Below are positions 11,151 through 23,170 of a stretch of DNA of 64,000 nt, piece after piece; within the stretch, counting starts at the first letter, position 1, and each line of letters begins with the position of its first letter. The DNA comes from Actinomucor elegans (taxonomy: Eukaryota > Mucoromycota > Mucoromycetes > Mucorales > Mucoraceae). The notes beneath the pieces were generated by a model. That model saw nothing but the letters and a program-made list of their open reading frames with translations. It was not told the origin of the DNA and searched no databases. The stretch covers positions 1,116,001 through 1,180,000 of the forward strand of contig JAMSLZ010000008.1 in assembly GCA_026027325.1 (NCBI GenBank). Reading direction: 5' to 3'. Made by a program: the position numbers and the translations under genes.

Positions 11151-13547
11151 CTAAATGGAATGCAATTTACAGATCATTAAATGGGCTAAACACATAGTAG
11201 TTCATTCAAATAATAAATTTGATATATGTGGCACTCCTTTTTTTTTATAAAAAAAAGTAGTAACTTAAAATGCAGCATTAAACGAATTCGGTGGAGAAAT
11301 GCAGAATATGTTCAATGTGGCCAGAACTTTGGTATCAATAATTTTTGTGGAGCGTTAAGACTGTTTTTAAACCAAAATACATTATTAATAACGTGCACTA
11401 AGTATATGTGAGAGATAAACCCCATGAGCTGCAAGAAACAGTAAGTAGCTTTGGCTTCATTCAATATCCCATTTAATTTTATACAAGCGTTGCTAATACA
11501 CCTTTTCTGTGTCTATATTACTTTGCCGGTAAAAACAAGATCTAAAATTCAGATCAAATTTTATTTAGAGTCTCAATTTAAATACTCAACAAAAACCATA
11601 GCTGTTTTGCATTATATTCTTTTATGGTTTTCAGGGTATTCTAAAGGAATGGAACATAGTCCAGATTGTTTCAAGTACATATTAATGTCTTGTTTGTAGT
11701 AAAAGCTAACAGAGTCCGAATTACTACATTTGAGGAGAAGAGAAGAGGATTCAATAATCTGATTAAAGGCGATGCAGTCTTTGATACTTATAGTCATTCT
11801 TTTATGACCAATTTTCGTTTCCATACCGTTTTTTGTCGTTAAAGATGACCTGACATCTTATATTTTTGTCATTGCAAGAGTTTTTTTTTTAAAAAAATAT
11901 GCACCAGCTAATAACAAACGGAGAAGCGCTATTTACTAGCGTAAATTGGTACATCAATGTGAATAAATGATAATGATAATAAGCAATGTCGATAGATATC
12001 ATTAACAAATATAACTTGAGTCTGAAAACTAAAAAAGATCAATAGCATGAACAACAGAAACAAATTTTCATATTAGTTACAACCGTATGTATAGTACAAT
12101 ATATATGGAATATTAATAAAACTCGATTGCTTATTCTGAGCAAGAAATAATAGTCGATATAATATTTGGCTATATAACATCCCACCGAGAGATCTATAAT
12201 TCTAATTTACATCATTAGATGCATGTGCATTGAATTCTGATTGTTTATGGTAATGTATACTTTTTATACTTTATCAAAATAAAACTACCAGTTGGTGTAG
12301 CAATTTACTAAGAACATGTTCAATGTAGTAAATGCGATATTAAATAGAAATCGGTTAATCATTTACTTGAAATGTTAATGACGCAGTATATCAGGAGACT
12401 CTAATGGATTCTTTGTATAACAGTCAAATAGTTACTCTAGTGGATGCAGTTCATCTTGGATTTGTCATCTGCAGTATTAAGCTAGAATAAGCTAAGAAAC
12501 GGAGAGCTGTCAGAATAATTTGATTTCAGAAAAACTCGTAAAAGTAATCCTTCAGGTTCAGAAATTCACTTTTTTTTAAGGAGCGCAAAGACGATATTTT
12601 CGAATCATGTTTCTTTTAATAAGAAATATAGAGTATATTAGAGAGTGTATAAACGTATTTGTTTCATATTTTTTGCATGCCCAATTCTGGCGCGATAGTA
12701 GTTGCATTTCTAAAAATTCCTCAAAAATATATTATCAAAGATAGCTTTAAGAAATGACAGAAATAAGAAATGATTTACATACCATTATAAATAACATTGG
12801 ATTATATGTAAGTTCCATTAAAAATGCTTTTGCAAATCTCGAGAGTCGTTTGCCATTAAAAAAATGGGACCAAAATGCATGTATTAATCCTGAAGAAGTC
12901 TTTTCCTCTTCTTTCGATTTTTAAATCACCAGCCACCAATAAATAGACAAAAAAATTTATTGTTCATATGCATTCTCATGTTATAGACAATATAAAAGAT
13001 ATTTTGAATGCATAGTGACTATAACTCAACTATGATTTGGATGTTCTAGTATTATTCTCGTCGTCAAAAAAAAAAAAAGTTAGTAATGCCTGAGTTTCAA
13101 TATTCCAGCGAGAACCCGGTAACTGGATTAAAGTGCGGCACTGGTGCCAGTTGCTTAGTGAGTCCTAGTTAGCGGCACTTTTTATGTACCGTTTTCTATT
13201 TTGTGGCACTTTGTGTCATTGATGGTAATTTTTCAGCCTGCTTCTTTTCCTTACAACATATTTTTAAAGGTTTAGCAGCATTTAATAGATGAAAGCATAG
13301 CTTATCATACTATACTGCTTGATCTAATGATTGACCAGTACAATATACTGATGAGATTGTAGCTGAACAAAAGTGTAGTAGATATAGCAAGTCATTCTAT
13401 GTACACACTACTCGCTGAACGTACCATTTGACAAGGGTTATTGGAGCGATCTACTAAAGATTAGGTTTAATTTCCAAAGAATTTCATGTAGTTTATCAAC
13501 CATTCACTAAAATTTAATATAATCATCAAATATAGGCCTTGAAAAAA

Positions 13548-13620
13548 CTCAGTACTTCATTCTGAATATATGCTAAACATCCAATGCGACATTAAACCAG
13601 AATTGATCGCGGAATGAAGC
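13548..13620 (+). repeat. Dispersed repeat family, degenerate copy before the A34 run
   Basis: Reads CATTCTGAATATATGC ... CCAATGCGACATTAAACC then GAATTGATCGCGGA. Shares the block order of the family with 3073-3132. Confidence 0.45.

Positions 13621-13623
<3 letters not shown>

Positions 13624-13657
<34 letters not shown>
13624..13657 (+). repeat. A34 homopolymer
   Basis: Thirty-four consecutive A, directly after a copy of the dispersed repeat (13548-13620). It could be the tail of an old retroposed sequence or simple slippage. No target-site duplication was evident. Confidence 0.7.
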
Positions 13658-13658
<1 letters not shown>

Positions 13659-14893
13659 GACTCGGCTTCATAACTTTTTCATACCCTTTTATTTTATGGG
13701 GGGCTCAGCTTAAATTTTCAAAACATAGTTTATATGAGGACAAGCAAATATAGTTTTTACAAAAAAAAAAGAATTTATCAAAAATGACTCAATCGATCAA
13801 AGGAAATCTTGAAAGATCATCACACCATTAGATATGCTTTAAAAATTTACACAAAGCTTGTTAATATACTTTTTGTGTATCGGTTGTCTTTGAAAAGAGT
13901 ATCAAAAGCTGGCACCAAAATTTTCAAAAAAAAACCACTGAACTACCGATATCCAATAAAGTATTAAAAATTGCTTAGCGGGAAGAGAAATACGAGATCT
14001 GCATTGGTAGTCGGATAGTAAAATAGTGTTGGCACAGAAAGTTCCATTCTGGTTCTGGATCAAAAATATCCATTAATTGCTTTCAATCTAATTTATGTAT
14101 AATGAAAAGGTATGTATACATATAAGGTGTGTTTGCACAAGTTGTACAAAACTTAACTATGCATCAAGTGGCATTAATATCATGCTTTATTCCCTTTAAA
14201 AGCTTGGTGTTATTATAGGTTTATATGTGGTTTTACTGGTTTTTGGTCTTGCGGTCATAACTCAAAATTACTATATGAAATAAATGCCAAAAATTAAATA
14301 AAATAACATCTGAATGTGGTCAAAACTGTTTTGTCTATAAAGTATTCTTCTAATATGTTGTCTATATTATGAAAAGAAATATGTGAATAATGAAAAATAG
14401 GGTCAGTGGCAATCCACTCCGTATTGCTTCTCAAAGATTTTATTGGATATCGGAAATGAAATATGATTAATTAGCCTTTGCTTACTACTTAGATCTGTTT
14501 TTTGAGCAACAAAAAAGTTTAGATAGACACAAAGCAGCTTAAATGAGATTAAAGCACTACAGTATACATCAAAGGATGATGTATTATGTTTAGGTATTTC
14601 ATTAAAAGCTCAAAGTTTCATGGCACTTCTAATCACTTTTTTACGTGTAGAATGGTGGATTAGGCTTTCTACATGGCAAACGGTACAATAAACAGACCAA
14701 TATCATATAATAAATACAGAAATAATTTTTATATTAAGCACTATACTCTTAAAATGGCTTATCTACAGTCAAAAAAGACGCTACGGAAGTTTGAAAAAAA
14801 AAAATCAAAAAGTAATACCTTACGTCGAATTCAAACGCCGTATTTTCATGAGAGCTTGGACGCGTGAAAAGCTTGTAATTCGTTTGTACAGTA

Positions 14894-16498
14894 ATGGAAT
14901 TTCAAGGATTCCCTCGCATTCATAGCATATTCTACGCAGTCTTTGATATTATCAAGGGGACAGTCGTTAAACATCAGGTTCCTGAAGGTAGCATTACTCC
15001 TCAGCAACAACTCAGCAATTCAACGGAAACATTGGCGATTGATCCTGCTCACAATGGCAAAACATTGATCGATTTCGAAGCAATAAGCGAGTATATTATA
15101 CCCAAAAAGCAGCTCTACAAGCGACTTGTTACGATCTGTACTAATGGCTACAAAGTGATGGGCTGCCCTGTTGTTTTGCATGATCATGAACGTTATCGCC
15201 ACTATCGCAATGAATTTCGGTTTAATCTTTGTTTTGTATTTGAAAAGGATGCCGAGACAAGTAGTTATGAAGCAGTTGTGAGGAAATTATCACGGGTCTT
15301 GGAAGGATTAGAAGTAACTATCATTCTCGTGTTTTTTTTGGGGGGGAGTTTTTGGATGATTGATATTTTTGATAGTTGGAATGCAACTTTTTATCCAAAG
15401 ATGTAAGCACGGAGTCTCAGACAGTGCAAAATGTGATTGAACAACTGTTTGAGGATTTAAACAGCTATTGCGAATGTCAAATCCCAATCAGTAAGTTATA
15501 AACTCAGTAACACTATACTATCTAATGCTGCTTAGATACATTTAATACGATCAACTTGAAGCTGTTCCCCACTTATCCTAATCCACAAACAGTGTATGAC
15601 TATCATGTTCCTGTTTGTACAGTGGATATACGCAAAATGATGAATTCCAACTGGGATATCACAGTACAAAAGGTGGCAAGTCTAGTGAATGGGATTAACC
15701 ATGTAAAACGAATAGCAGAACTAGCCAATGTAAAGCCCGAATGGGCTAGACAAAGTATGGAACATATGATGTAGGTGCTAATCTATTTTTAAGCCTCTCC
15801 CAAGACGCTAATACAGAGTAGGTACTATGGATGTATTATCATGACAGATATTTTTCAGTATTCAAACGTGTATGCAGTAAAACCTGAAATTACACGTTTG
15901 TTTGATCCTAAATATGGGCTTGCACAAGAATGTCTTCGTTATATTATGATTCCAAGTAAGTGATGCTAAAGCATGCTATTCTAGTTTCTGATCTTTCTCT
16001 TTTCAGATGCACCAGAAATTTCGATTGAAAGAGTCTATGCGCTTTATTGTGGTCTAAAATACGGATTAACTGTCAAAGACTGGATGGAAGAGCAACAATT
16101 GTTGTCTTTGCATGTCGATGAAAGGTAAAAAAAAAAAAAAAAAAAAAAAAAGTAGTTGAGCATCATGTGGCTCATTTCACAAAATTAGACGAGTGATATC
16201 GTTTGGTGTGATCAAGGGCTTGATTTACCGAGTACACAAGTATCCAATTCTCACTAGTAACACCAGCGAGAATGAGAGTTTTCCCTTAAAACATCAATAC
16301 CATCGTGTCATCAACAAGTCTACAGGAGCTACTATCCATCCAGATATTATACCTTTCCTTGATGGTAAGCACCATTATGATGAGATTTGTACCGAGTTGG
16401 AGTGTTCCCCACAAGAGCTGGATGAGCAGTTGGGTACAACTGAAAATGAAACACTGAATGTTGAATCGCAGTGGAGTGTACAGTTTATATTTAGATGA
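14894..16498 (+). CDS. NPR2: Nitrogen permease regulator 2 (NPRL2/Npr2), SEACIT/GATOR1 subunit
   Basis: Six exons: 14894..15313, 15376..15490, 15536..15770, 15819..15955, 16007..16124, 16189..16498; 444 aa with consistent phases. Npr2 with Npr3 and Iml1/DEPDC5 forms a GAP complex that restrains TORC1 during amino-acid starvation at the vacuole. Visible: the N-terminal longin-like start (FYAVFDIIKGTVVKHQVPEG), ISEYIIPKKQLYKRLV, the RNEFRFNLCFVFE block, LFEDLNSYCECQIPI across the second intron, NTINLKLFPTYP, and RYYGCIIMTDIFQYSNVYAV, all family hallmarks. The C-terminal part holds a helical region (ALYCGLKYG, RRVISFGVIKGLIYR). Intron 5 begins GTAAAAA with a long A run (16127-16151). Human NPRL2 is 380 aa, yeast about 615. 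Confidence 0.93.
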
Positions 16499-16790
16499 AA
16501 TAAACATTTATTTTTTTGACATTACATGTGCTGCAAGATGAGGCTTCTAGATCGGCTTGTAGGGCTTATTATTTGTGGTACACGAACCCAAAATCGTTGT
16601 AAAAGCGTGTTATTTACGGATAATGTATCACAAGGATCGACGAAAAGGAAAGAAGATCATTAAAGGCTTCAGTCATAGGCTACTTGATCTTTCTGTTATT
16701 TCTATTGTTTCTATTTAATAGTCTCCTATATGTTGCGCTGTATTACGCTTCTGCCTTTTTTTAACTATTAATAGATTCAAATTCATATAC

Positions 16791-16890
16791 ATATATAATA
16801 CGCATCAAACCACCTTCAATTTTTTTTTTTAAATCTTTACTACTGTTTTCTTCTTCTTCTTTGTTTCCCCCCTTCCTTTCTCTCATAGAC
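16791..16890 (+). promoter_or_regulatory. TATA-like element and pyrimidine-rich leader of the chitin deacetylase gene
   Basis: An ATATATAAT stretch (16791-16799) lies about 105 bp before the ATG, followed by a strongly pyrimidine-rich strip (T/C runs from about 16818 to 16886) with TCTTCTTCTTCTT. This TATA plus CT-block layout is common in highly expressed fungal genes; assignment is by motif only. Confidence 0.4.
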
Positions 16891-16901
16891 ATCTAGATAA
16901 T

Positions 16902-18254
16902 ATGATCTTTAATAAAAGTATGTTGATCGCAACTGCTGTTGCTATTGTATATTCCAACGTTGCTATGGCACAAACTGCCGCAGCTCCTACAGAACCAACC
17001 TATGCTATTCCCAACTCAAAGATTGCCTGGAAGAATCAATATCCTTCTGGCATGTCTCCAGCTGTTCCCAAGCCTGAATGGTTGGCTTTGATTAAGGAGG
17101 ATCCTTCCATGAAGATTACACCTAATATTCTTACTGTTGGTAAATGATATTGATTATCTGATTTTTATTGTTGTATATTGATTATTTGATATAGATGGTA
17201 TCATTCAAAATGCTGACCCCACTGGTAAGAACACTTACTGTAACTGGACCTGGGATGGTTGTGTCAAGCCCACCGATATCGTTCACTGTAAGACCACCGA
17301 TGTTTGGGGCACCGTAAGTAACTTTATTTATTCTTTGAAACATGACTAATTAGCGTATATAGAGTTTCGATGATGGACCATACGAAATCACTCGTGAGCT
17401 TTTGGCCTACCTCAAGTCGATTGATCGTAAGGTTACTTTCTTCGTAGTCGGTAAGCAAGTCCTTGCTTGGCCCGAAATCCTCAAGGAAGCCTACGATCAA
17501 GGTCATGAAATCGGTATTCACACCTGGTAAGGATAATTACATGTAATCGTAGACCATCTAATTTACCTGCTTATAATAACATAGGTCTCACAAGGAATTA
17601 ACCACCATTCCTAATGACTTGGTTATTGGTGAATTAAAATGGACCGAGTTGGCCATCAAGGAAGTTCTCGGTGTCACTCCCCGCTTAATGCGTCCCGTAA
17701 GTCTCAGAACACTTTCACTTTTTTTTCTCTCCTATTAACCAATTAAACAGCCTCGTGGTGATATTGATGACCGTATTCGTTATATTGTAAACCAACTTGG
17801 TTATACTCCTGCTATGTGGTCTGTTGATTCTCAAGATTGGAGAATCACCGCTGGTGGTCAAACCGAAGCCGGTCTTTTGGCCAATGTCACTCAATGGGCT
17901 AACTCCATCTCCACTTTGACTCAAGGTGGTAACTCTTTGATGCACGATTTAAACAACGTTACTGTTGGTGCTGCCTTGAAGGCTCTTCCCATCTTGCACC
18001 CCAAGGTCAAGCTCAGCCCTGTCGGTGAATGTGCTGGCTGGAAGGACGCTTCTTACTTGGAATCACCCGGATTCGCTAACCCTGAAGCTGCTCCTTCTGC
18101 TGGTGCTTCTGGTAATGCCAGTCAAGGAGGTAAGCCTTCTGCTACTGTTGTCCCTGCTGCCAAGAAGGCTGAAGGTGCTGCTGCTGCCGTTGTCCCTGCT
18201 GTCTATGCAACTGCCCTTGTTTCTTTGACCGCATTGATCTCCAGTGTTCTCTAA
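16902..18254 (+). CDS. Secreted, probably GPI-anchored chitin deacetylase
   Basis: Five exons: 16902..17139, 17195..17313, 17363..17526, 17585..17696, 17751..18254; 378 aa. It removes acetyl groups from nascent chitin to give chitosan, a major wall polymer of mucoralean fungi. Features: a signal peptide of about 23 residues ending AMA-Q; the NodB-type polysaccharide deacetylase fold with SFDDGP (120-125; the first D is the catalytic base), H172-TWS-H176 metal ligands, RPPRG (210-214), DSQDW (237-241) and LMHD (His 276). The C-terminal tail is Ser/Ala/Gly-rich and ends in a hydrophobic segment (ALVSLTALISSVL), which fits a GPI signal. All core catalytic motifs are present, so it should be active. 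It converges on Tim9, 217 bp apart. Confidence 0.93.
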
Positions 18255-18471
18255 CTTATGATATCCCCACAGTTTTGTTATCCTTCCATGTAAACCACCC
18301 CCTCTTCATATTTTATCACAAGTAAAAAGAAATTTTTCTGTATTTTTTGCACCTTGCTCCCTCCTTACTTCATTTTCCTTATTATTCCATAAAATAATTT
18401 ATAATAATATTTCTCGAATGTATTCAACTGATATTATATATATATACAATTCCTTCTAAATGCGTGAGGTA

Positions 18472-18951
18472 TTATAATGATGCATTGTAATCTTGTTGCT
18501 GTTGCTGCTGCTGCTGTTGATCTGAAGGCGGGCTATTTAACTAAAACACATAAATCAATATCAATCACGGAATAATATGAGTTCATCTTACAGTTTGACT
18601 AAGCTCTGCAAAACGAACAGACACAAGTTCAGAATGCTTTAAAAATCTATCTGCACATCTTTTGACACATTCATTCTATGACAGACAATGAATAACATTC
18701 TTGCTTCATATTTTTTTATTTTTATAAATACCTCTCTTTTCGTAACTGCCTTTGTAGTAAAGTCATTGGCGCACTCTTTAAAGCAACGATCGACAAGATC
18801 TGTAAACAGATTCATGAAATCGGTAACCTAGTCTTTATGAGTCAATCATGTTTCTGGGAAATTTGTCAATTGTTTATAAGCTTACTTGCTTTTGTTCGAT
18901 CATGGCATTGATCTGAGCTTGCTCAGCTTGATTGAATCTCGAAAAGTCCAT
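18472..18951 (-). CDS. TIM9: Mitochondrial intermembrane-space chaperone Tim9
   Basis: Four exons, complement(18472..18540, 18592..18675, 18732..18827, 18886..18951), 104 aa, all introns in phase 0. Small Tim proteins form a Tim9-Tim10 hexamer that carries carrier-type membrane proteins across the intermembrane space to TIM22. Visible: MDFSRFNQAEQAQI at the start, nearly the standard Tim9 N-terminus; twin CX3C motifs CFKEC and CVKRC; FLKHSELVSVRFAEL after the second motif. The last exon is unusual for the family: it adds a nine-residue glutamine run and DYNASL. No other small Tim (8, 10, 13) fits the MDFSRFN start. Too split to show as one open frame. Confidence 0.92.
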
Positions 18952-19229
18952 TATGTGATTAAATAAAGAAAACAAGGAAGATATAGATTGGCAGGGTAAA
19001 GTTTAAGTTTGGCGGCTACTGCCATGGTGGATTGATTGGCCGACGAACGAATCAGCAGGATTTCCCCCCTGGCAACTGATCTATAGTCATTGATGTATAT
19101 ATGCTCGTATATATATATTACTGTGTTCAATGTGATGCAACATGTACGCGTTCTCCATTACATTTTTGATTATCAATACTTTTTTTAACTGTAAACCTTT
19201 ATGTATACAGAGTTAGCCCTTGATTGGAT

Positions 19230-19820
19230 GATATTTTAATGAATCAAAAGAGCAATTATTTCAACCGATTATAGATCATTTTGTGAAAAAAGGAATTGAG
19301 ATAAATTCCAGATCACTTATCTCTATAGAGCCTCATTCTGAGTATTACCTATTTTTCATCTGGCTTCTCAAGACTACCACTATTTCTGGATTCCCAGTAA
19401 AAACATTCAGCCCATCATTAGGACTTATTATACCGGTAAGATATTTTCATCAAGTTCACCCTATTAAAGATATGTACTGAATCCCCTTTAGCGGATTCAT
19501 GTGTAGTCAACAAAGATTTTAGCACCTTCACTGAGAACCAGAGAAGCGTGATCGACGTTAAAAGTGAATATGGCTTCTTGTACACTAGTATTCCTAATAG
19601 AGCTCTTTTGGCTGTCTTTATTGCGTTGACAGACGTTAAAGAGAGAAAAGTGTTAGAAAAGAGCTAAGAAATGGGATAATTCAATATAGCAGATCTACAG
19701 TGATTGCAGTATTCCGTAAAGACGTCGTGGTCTGTGGCCAAGACTTGAAAGCAAATTCTGAAAGATCTGTTGAAACGATAGTTCTTATGGGTGGGAGAAT
19801 TGGTTATAACATCTTTTAAG
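19230..19820 (+). pseudogene. Decayed multi-exon gene fragment, unidentified
   Basis: Three protein-like stretches follow each other on the plus strand: one around 19232-19437 (NESKEQLFQPIIDHFVKKG ... SPSLGLIIP), one around 19493-19666 (ADSCVVNKDFSTFTENQRS ... DVKERKVLEKS) and one around 19690-19820 (STVIAVFRKDVVVCGQDLK ... IVLMGGRIG). A good donor (GTAAGATA, 19437) and acceptor (CCTTTAG, near 19491) give a 50-60 bp gap, like real introns here, but the phases do not join. That suggests a former gene with frame-breaking changes. I cannot name the family. Confidence 0.35.
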
Positions 19821-20630
19821 CTATACTCCATCTTATTTGTTTACAGAAATACTATAATTATTTATTCTTCTATATGCTCTTGCAAAGTCGAATTATGAAT
19901 ACATTCATTTAAGATTTCACATAATTGCATGGTTGTTGGATCGTTATAGTTTTTATCAATGAAACATTCGAATACGCTCCTTTTCAGTATACTCAAAGCC
20001 ACCTTTGAATAAGTTGGAAGGGCCGAGTGTTACAATAAGATATATAGTCTCAAATCCCTTCCTAATGAGGCGTTTTTTTTTTTTTTTTATTACTCGGATC
20101 GCATCTGGTGCAATCTATCATCTGCTCGAGCGTTGCATAGTTGATCTGCATGAAATCAGTATAAGCAGACAATATGTGATACTGGTATCTGTTTTAGCGT
20201 TTTTTCTATATAAAAAAAAGACTAGAGCAGAGAGGTCGAATTGAACAATACACACATTATCAAAGAAGGATAGTAATGTTATACGGAAATTACACCAGTA
20301 GAATATAAATGTTGTAAGTGCTCTTGTAAATATTATGCAGACATTTTCTAACATATTTCATGTCTAGACTGCCCTCTTGTATATTTAAAAAATCTATCAT
20401 TCGAGTAATAAACTTGCAGGTTAATTTTTCTTCTGATTCAAGACATATGGACATGTCTATCTATTGATCATCAAGTACAATAGCCTGTAAGATGCTCAAT
20501 AAGTTACTAAATATCTTGGATCGCATGCCTTTGAATAGAAGCTGAAAAAACTTTGCTCATTATTAAGAATTTAAACCTGTAGCACTAATTGTTACTATAT
20601 CACTATTACAAAACTATGAGGTACTTACAC

Positions 20631-21250
20631 TGAGAATAAATTATAGTCACAGATATAAATAAAGATATCCAAGGTCGAAGTAGCAGTAGATTCGGTTTCA
20701 TCAGGCATTTTCTCATAAAAAACTTTTCGAATAACAGAAGCGTGTGTATTAAACTTCTCAGCTATCGCCATAATTTCCAGATAATTGTTATTGCGAACAT
20801 GAGGATATTCTTCAATTATCCGAAGGCTTTTTGGTACTTTTTAAGAAAGGAAATAAAGCCAGTGCTTGTGCTAACTTGTATAACACAAAACTGCTTCTAT
20901 TAATGGTCAACTGTTTACACACCATATCTTGTGCAGGAGAGAATTCCAATGCCTGTTTCTTGATAATATTTACAAGTGGCTGTATTTTCTCATATAACCT
21001 TCCTTTGATGTAAACAAAAAGAACCAATGTAAGGAAATAACCTTGAAGTCCACCAAACTTTCTAATGGGAAATATACCACAAGTATTCTAGATCGCAAAA
21101 GTTGCCATATACTTTGGAACAGAGACATCAACACAAGTAAAAACATGCTAGATATTTCACAATCCAATTAGGAAGACAAAGGAAGGCAAGAGAAGGCCGA
21201 TTGTCTTCCAAAGAACACTTGCCCTGGAGGAAACGGTTTCACCTGCAAGG
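20631..21250 (-). pseudogene. Decayed coding fragment on the minus strand, unidentified
   Basis: Two minus-strand stretches read as protein but in different frames. 21027 down to about 20840 contains GRLYEKIQPLVNIIKKQALE and SPAQDMVCKQLTINRSSF; 20840 down to 20640 contains RIIEEYPHVRNNNYLEIMA and KFNTHASVIRKVFYEKMPDE. A frame shift sits near 20835. Upstream, near 21220, a weak piece reads VKPFPPGQVFFGRQSAF. The composition is protein-like and helical in places. Function unknown. Confidence 0.3.
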
Positions 21251-22246
21251 TGATTTAGATTTTAGGGCATATATTAATACTGAATCAAGATAAAATTTTG
21301 CTATTCAGGAGATATACGCCAATTAACGTACTCTCCATTATATATAAAAAAAGCTACACAACTTCAGCAATAAATCGTTTATTCTTTCTACTGTAATATT
21401 ACTTGGATACCATCTTGCAAAACATACACAAATCGAGAGAAAATACAGTTCTCTACAAATTATATTAAGAATCTAAGGGATTACAGGATTCTACTTGTCG
21501 TCTTTTATGTTGTATTTTTTTTTAGTGATTTCTGAGCCTCATTTTTCAATAAATTTCAGTCTAGAAAATTGATCTCATACCATTCATTTCATAAATCTGT
21601 CTAATATAACATATGATTTAGTAGTCCATGAACTAAATGAGACAAAATATCTCGCCAATGTCGTTTCTGCTGCAATGCAATGTATATCTTATTCATACTT
21701 TGCCATTTTAAAACATTTGTTAGTTAAAGGCGCCCTTCTTAGTTCACTGCACCCTTAATGTTTTTAGCTTGTACTACAACCAAGGATAATTCGATAACCA
21801 AAGCCTAGTTATCTAGTCTCTTACATATATTCAAAAAGCTTCATAACAATAAAGCCTTCTAAACTTAATATAGTTTAAATACCTACTTGTTTTGTTTTAG
21901 TTAATACTGGAACCACTGGTGATGTCAAATGCGTTTTATAACCAAGAACATTTTGCTTAGAAATAGAATATAGAATAATCTTGTGTATTATTCGTATTTG
22001 AATAGGCACTTGGTTACATAAATAAAACAAACGCTAAGCATTGATCAGCTTCTTGGACCTTTTTTTTGTTATAAATACATTAAAGTATAAGCAGATGTTT
22101 TTTTTTTATCATATTTATAAACAACATATATCAAACTATTATTACAGTTGGCTTGGTTCTACCAATAGAAACAGTGCTATTTCTTCGATTCAAATTCCAA
22201 GAAACTTAAAAGAGAAATTAGCAGAGGTAAACTTCGAATCATTAGT

Positions 22247-23170
22247 ACACTGCAGATTCTCCTGTCCCATATTATAGTTTATTATCAAATACAAGCTCGC
22301 CTTAACTGGAGGGGCCCTATTAAAGCGAACAGTATTTACCAAACGTATGAAGGCTACAAAGACCCTTTGCAGCTCCAAACGGATCTTCGCGCACAATGTC
22401 CTATTAACCTCTGGATTAACGGAAATAGGTAAAGCTATTTGACACGATGAATTAATACAAAAGCCAATAATGTATCATGAAGGTTTTGAAGTAACCATAC
22501 CAAGCCAAATTTGTCCTTCATTCAAGTCAGAGTTTTGTCAAATAATCATAAAATTAAAGCTAAGCTATATACATTTTATTAAATGGTCTTTCTATTAAAG
22601 AAATACATGGTGTGTACCGAAAAGATCATTCGGGTAAAAATGGTTTCTATACCAAAACAAGTCCTGTTGGGTTGGACATGGAAGTCTTGGACGGTTTCGA
22701 TTGGACGATCGAACCTGATGGAATAGTCCTTCAAACTGCCTACCTCCGTCAATTTACAAGATACGGCCGAGTTTGAAGAGCGATTTTATATGTTAGTAAT
22801 AAGCTAAACTTAAATAAGGTTCTCGTAGACGTAGTACAGAAAGAAGTTTATATGTACGATATCGCAAGGTACATTTATGCAACCCAACTAGGTGGTATCT
22901 CCGACTAATACTAAGCCCTTTTACCTATTAGTATTGACTACCAAAAGAAACGCGTTTATAGCTCAAACGCACCGTCCACTTATATAGGGCCACCTTTTAA
23001 TACAAATATTTGCTTTGCATTTCCGTTGATTAGCACAAATCCACTGGGCTGGACATTGAGTTCCCCTTTTCTAACGATTCGCCACTATATAAGATCGTTC
23101 AGAATGTCAATGGAGGTGCATCGATCAGTATCGAGTTTACTATTCATATTTGCCGCGCATACAGTTGCTA
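22247..23170 (+). pseudogene. Decayed multi-exon gene, unidentified
   Basis: A chain of plus-strand protein-like pieces broken by stops and possible introns: about 22305-22430 (NWRGPIKANSIYQTYEGYKD ... NLWINGNR, followed by a GTAAAG donor); about 22468-22560 (IMYHEGFEVTIPSQICPSF); 22605-22777 (VYRKDHSGKNGFYTKTSPVG ... FDWTIEPDGIVLQTAYLRQF); 22816-22905 (KVLVDVVQKEVYMYDIARYI); 22934-23170 (DYQKKRVYSSNAPSTYIGPP, then after one frame shift GLDIEFPFSNDSPLYKIVQN). This is the best-preserved decayed gene in the region. I do not recognise the family. Confidence 0.35.

Larger units (their letters stand above)
8969..14893. other. Gene-poor AT-rich desert with degenerate repeats
   Basis: Nearly 6 kb without a credible gene; the longest frames are short and of low complexity. 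Contents: a G12 run (9764-9775), an imperfect inverted repeat (10314-10322 with 10333-10344), an A34 run (13624-13657), several copies of the dispersed repeat family (near 10703, 11091, 12119, 12327, 13548) and one copy of a second repeat (13185-13262) that also occurs near 39555. Confidence 0.6.

Noticed and set aside
13110..13185. tRNA-like or structured RNA around GGCACTGGTGCC
   Set aside because: Only a 5-bp stem; no A/B boxes, no cloverleaf could be drawn and no T-loop sequence was found.
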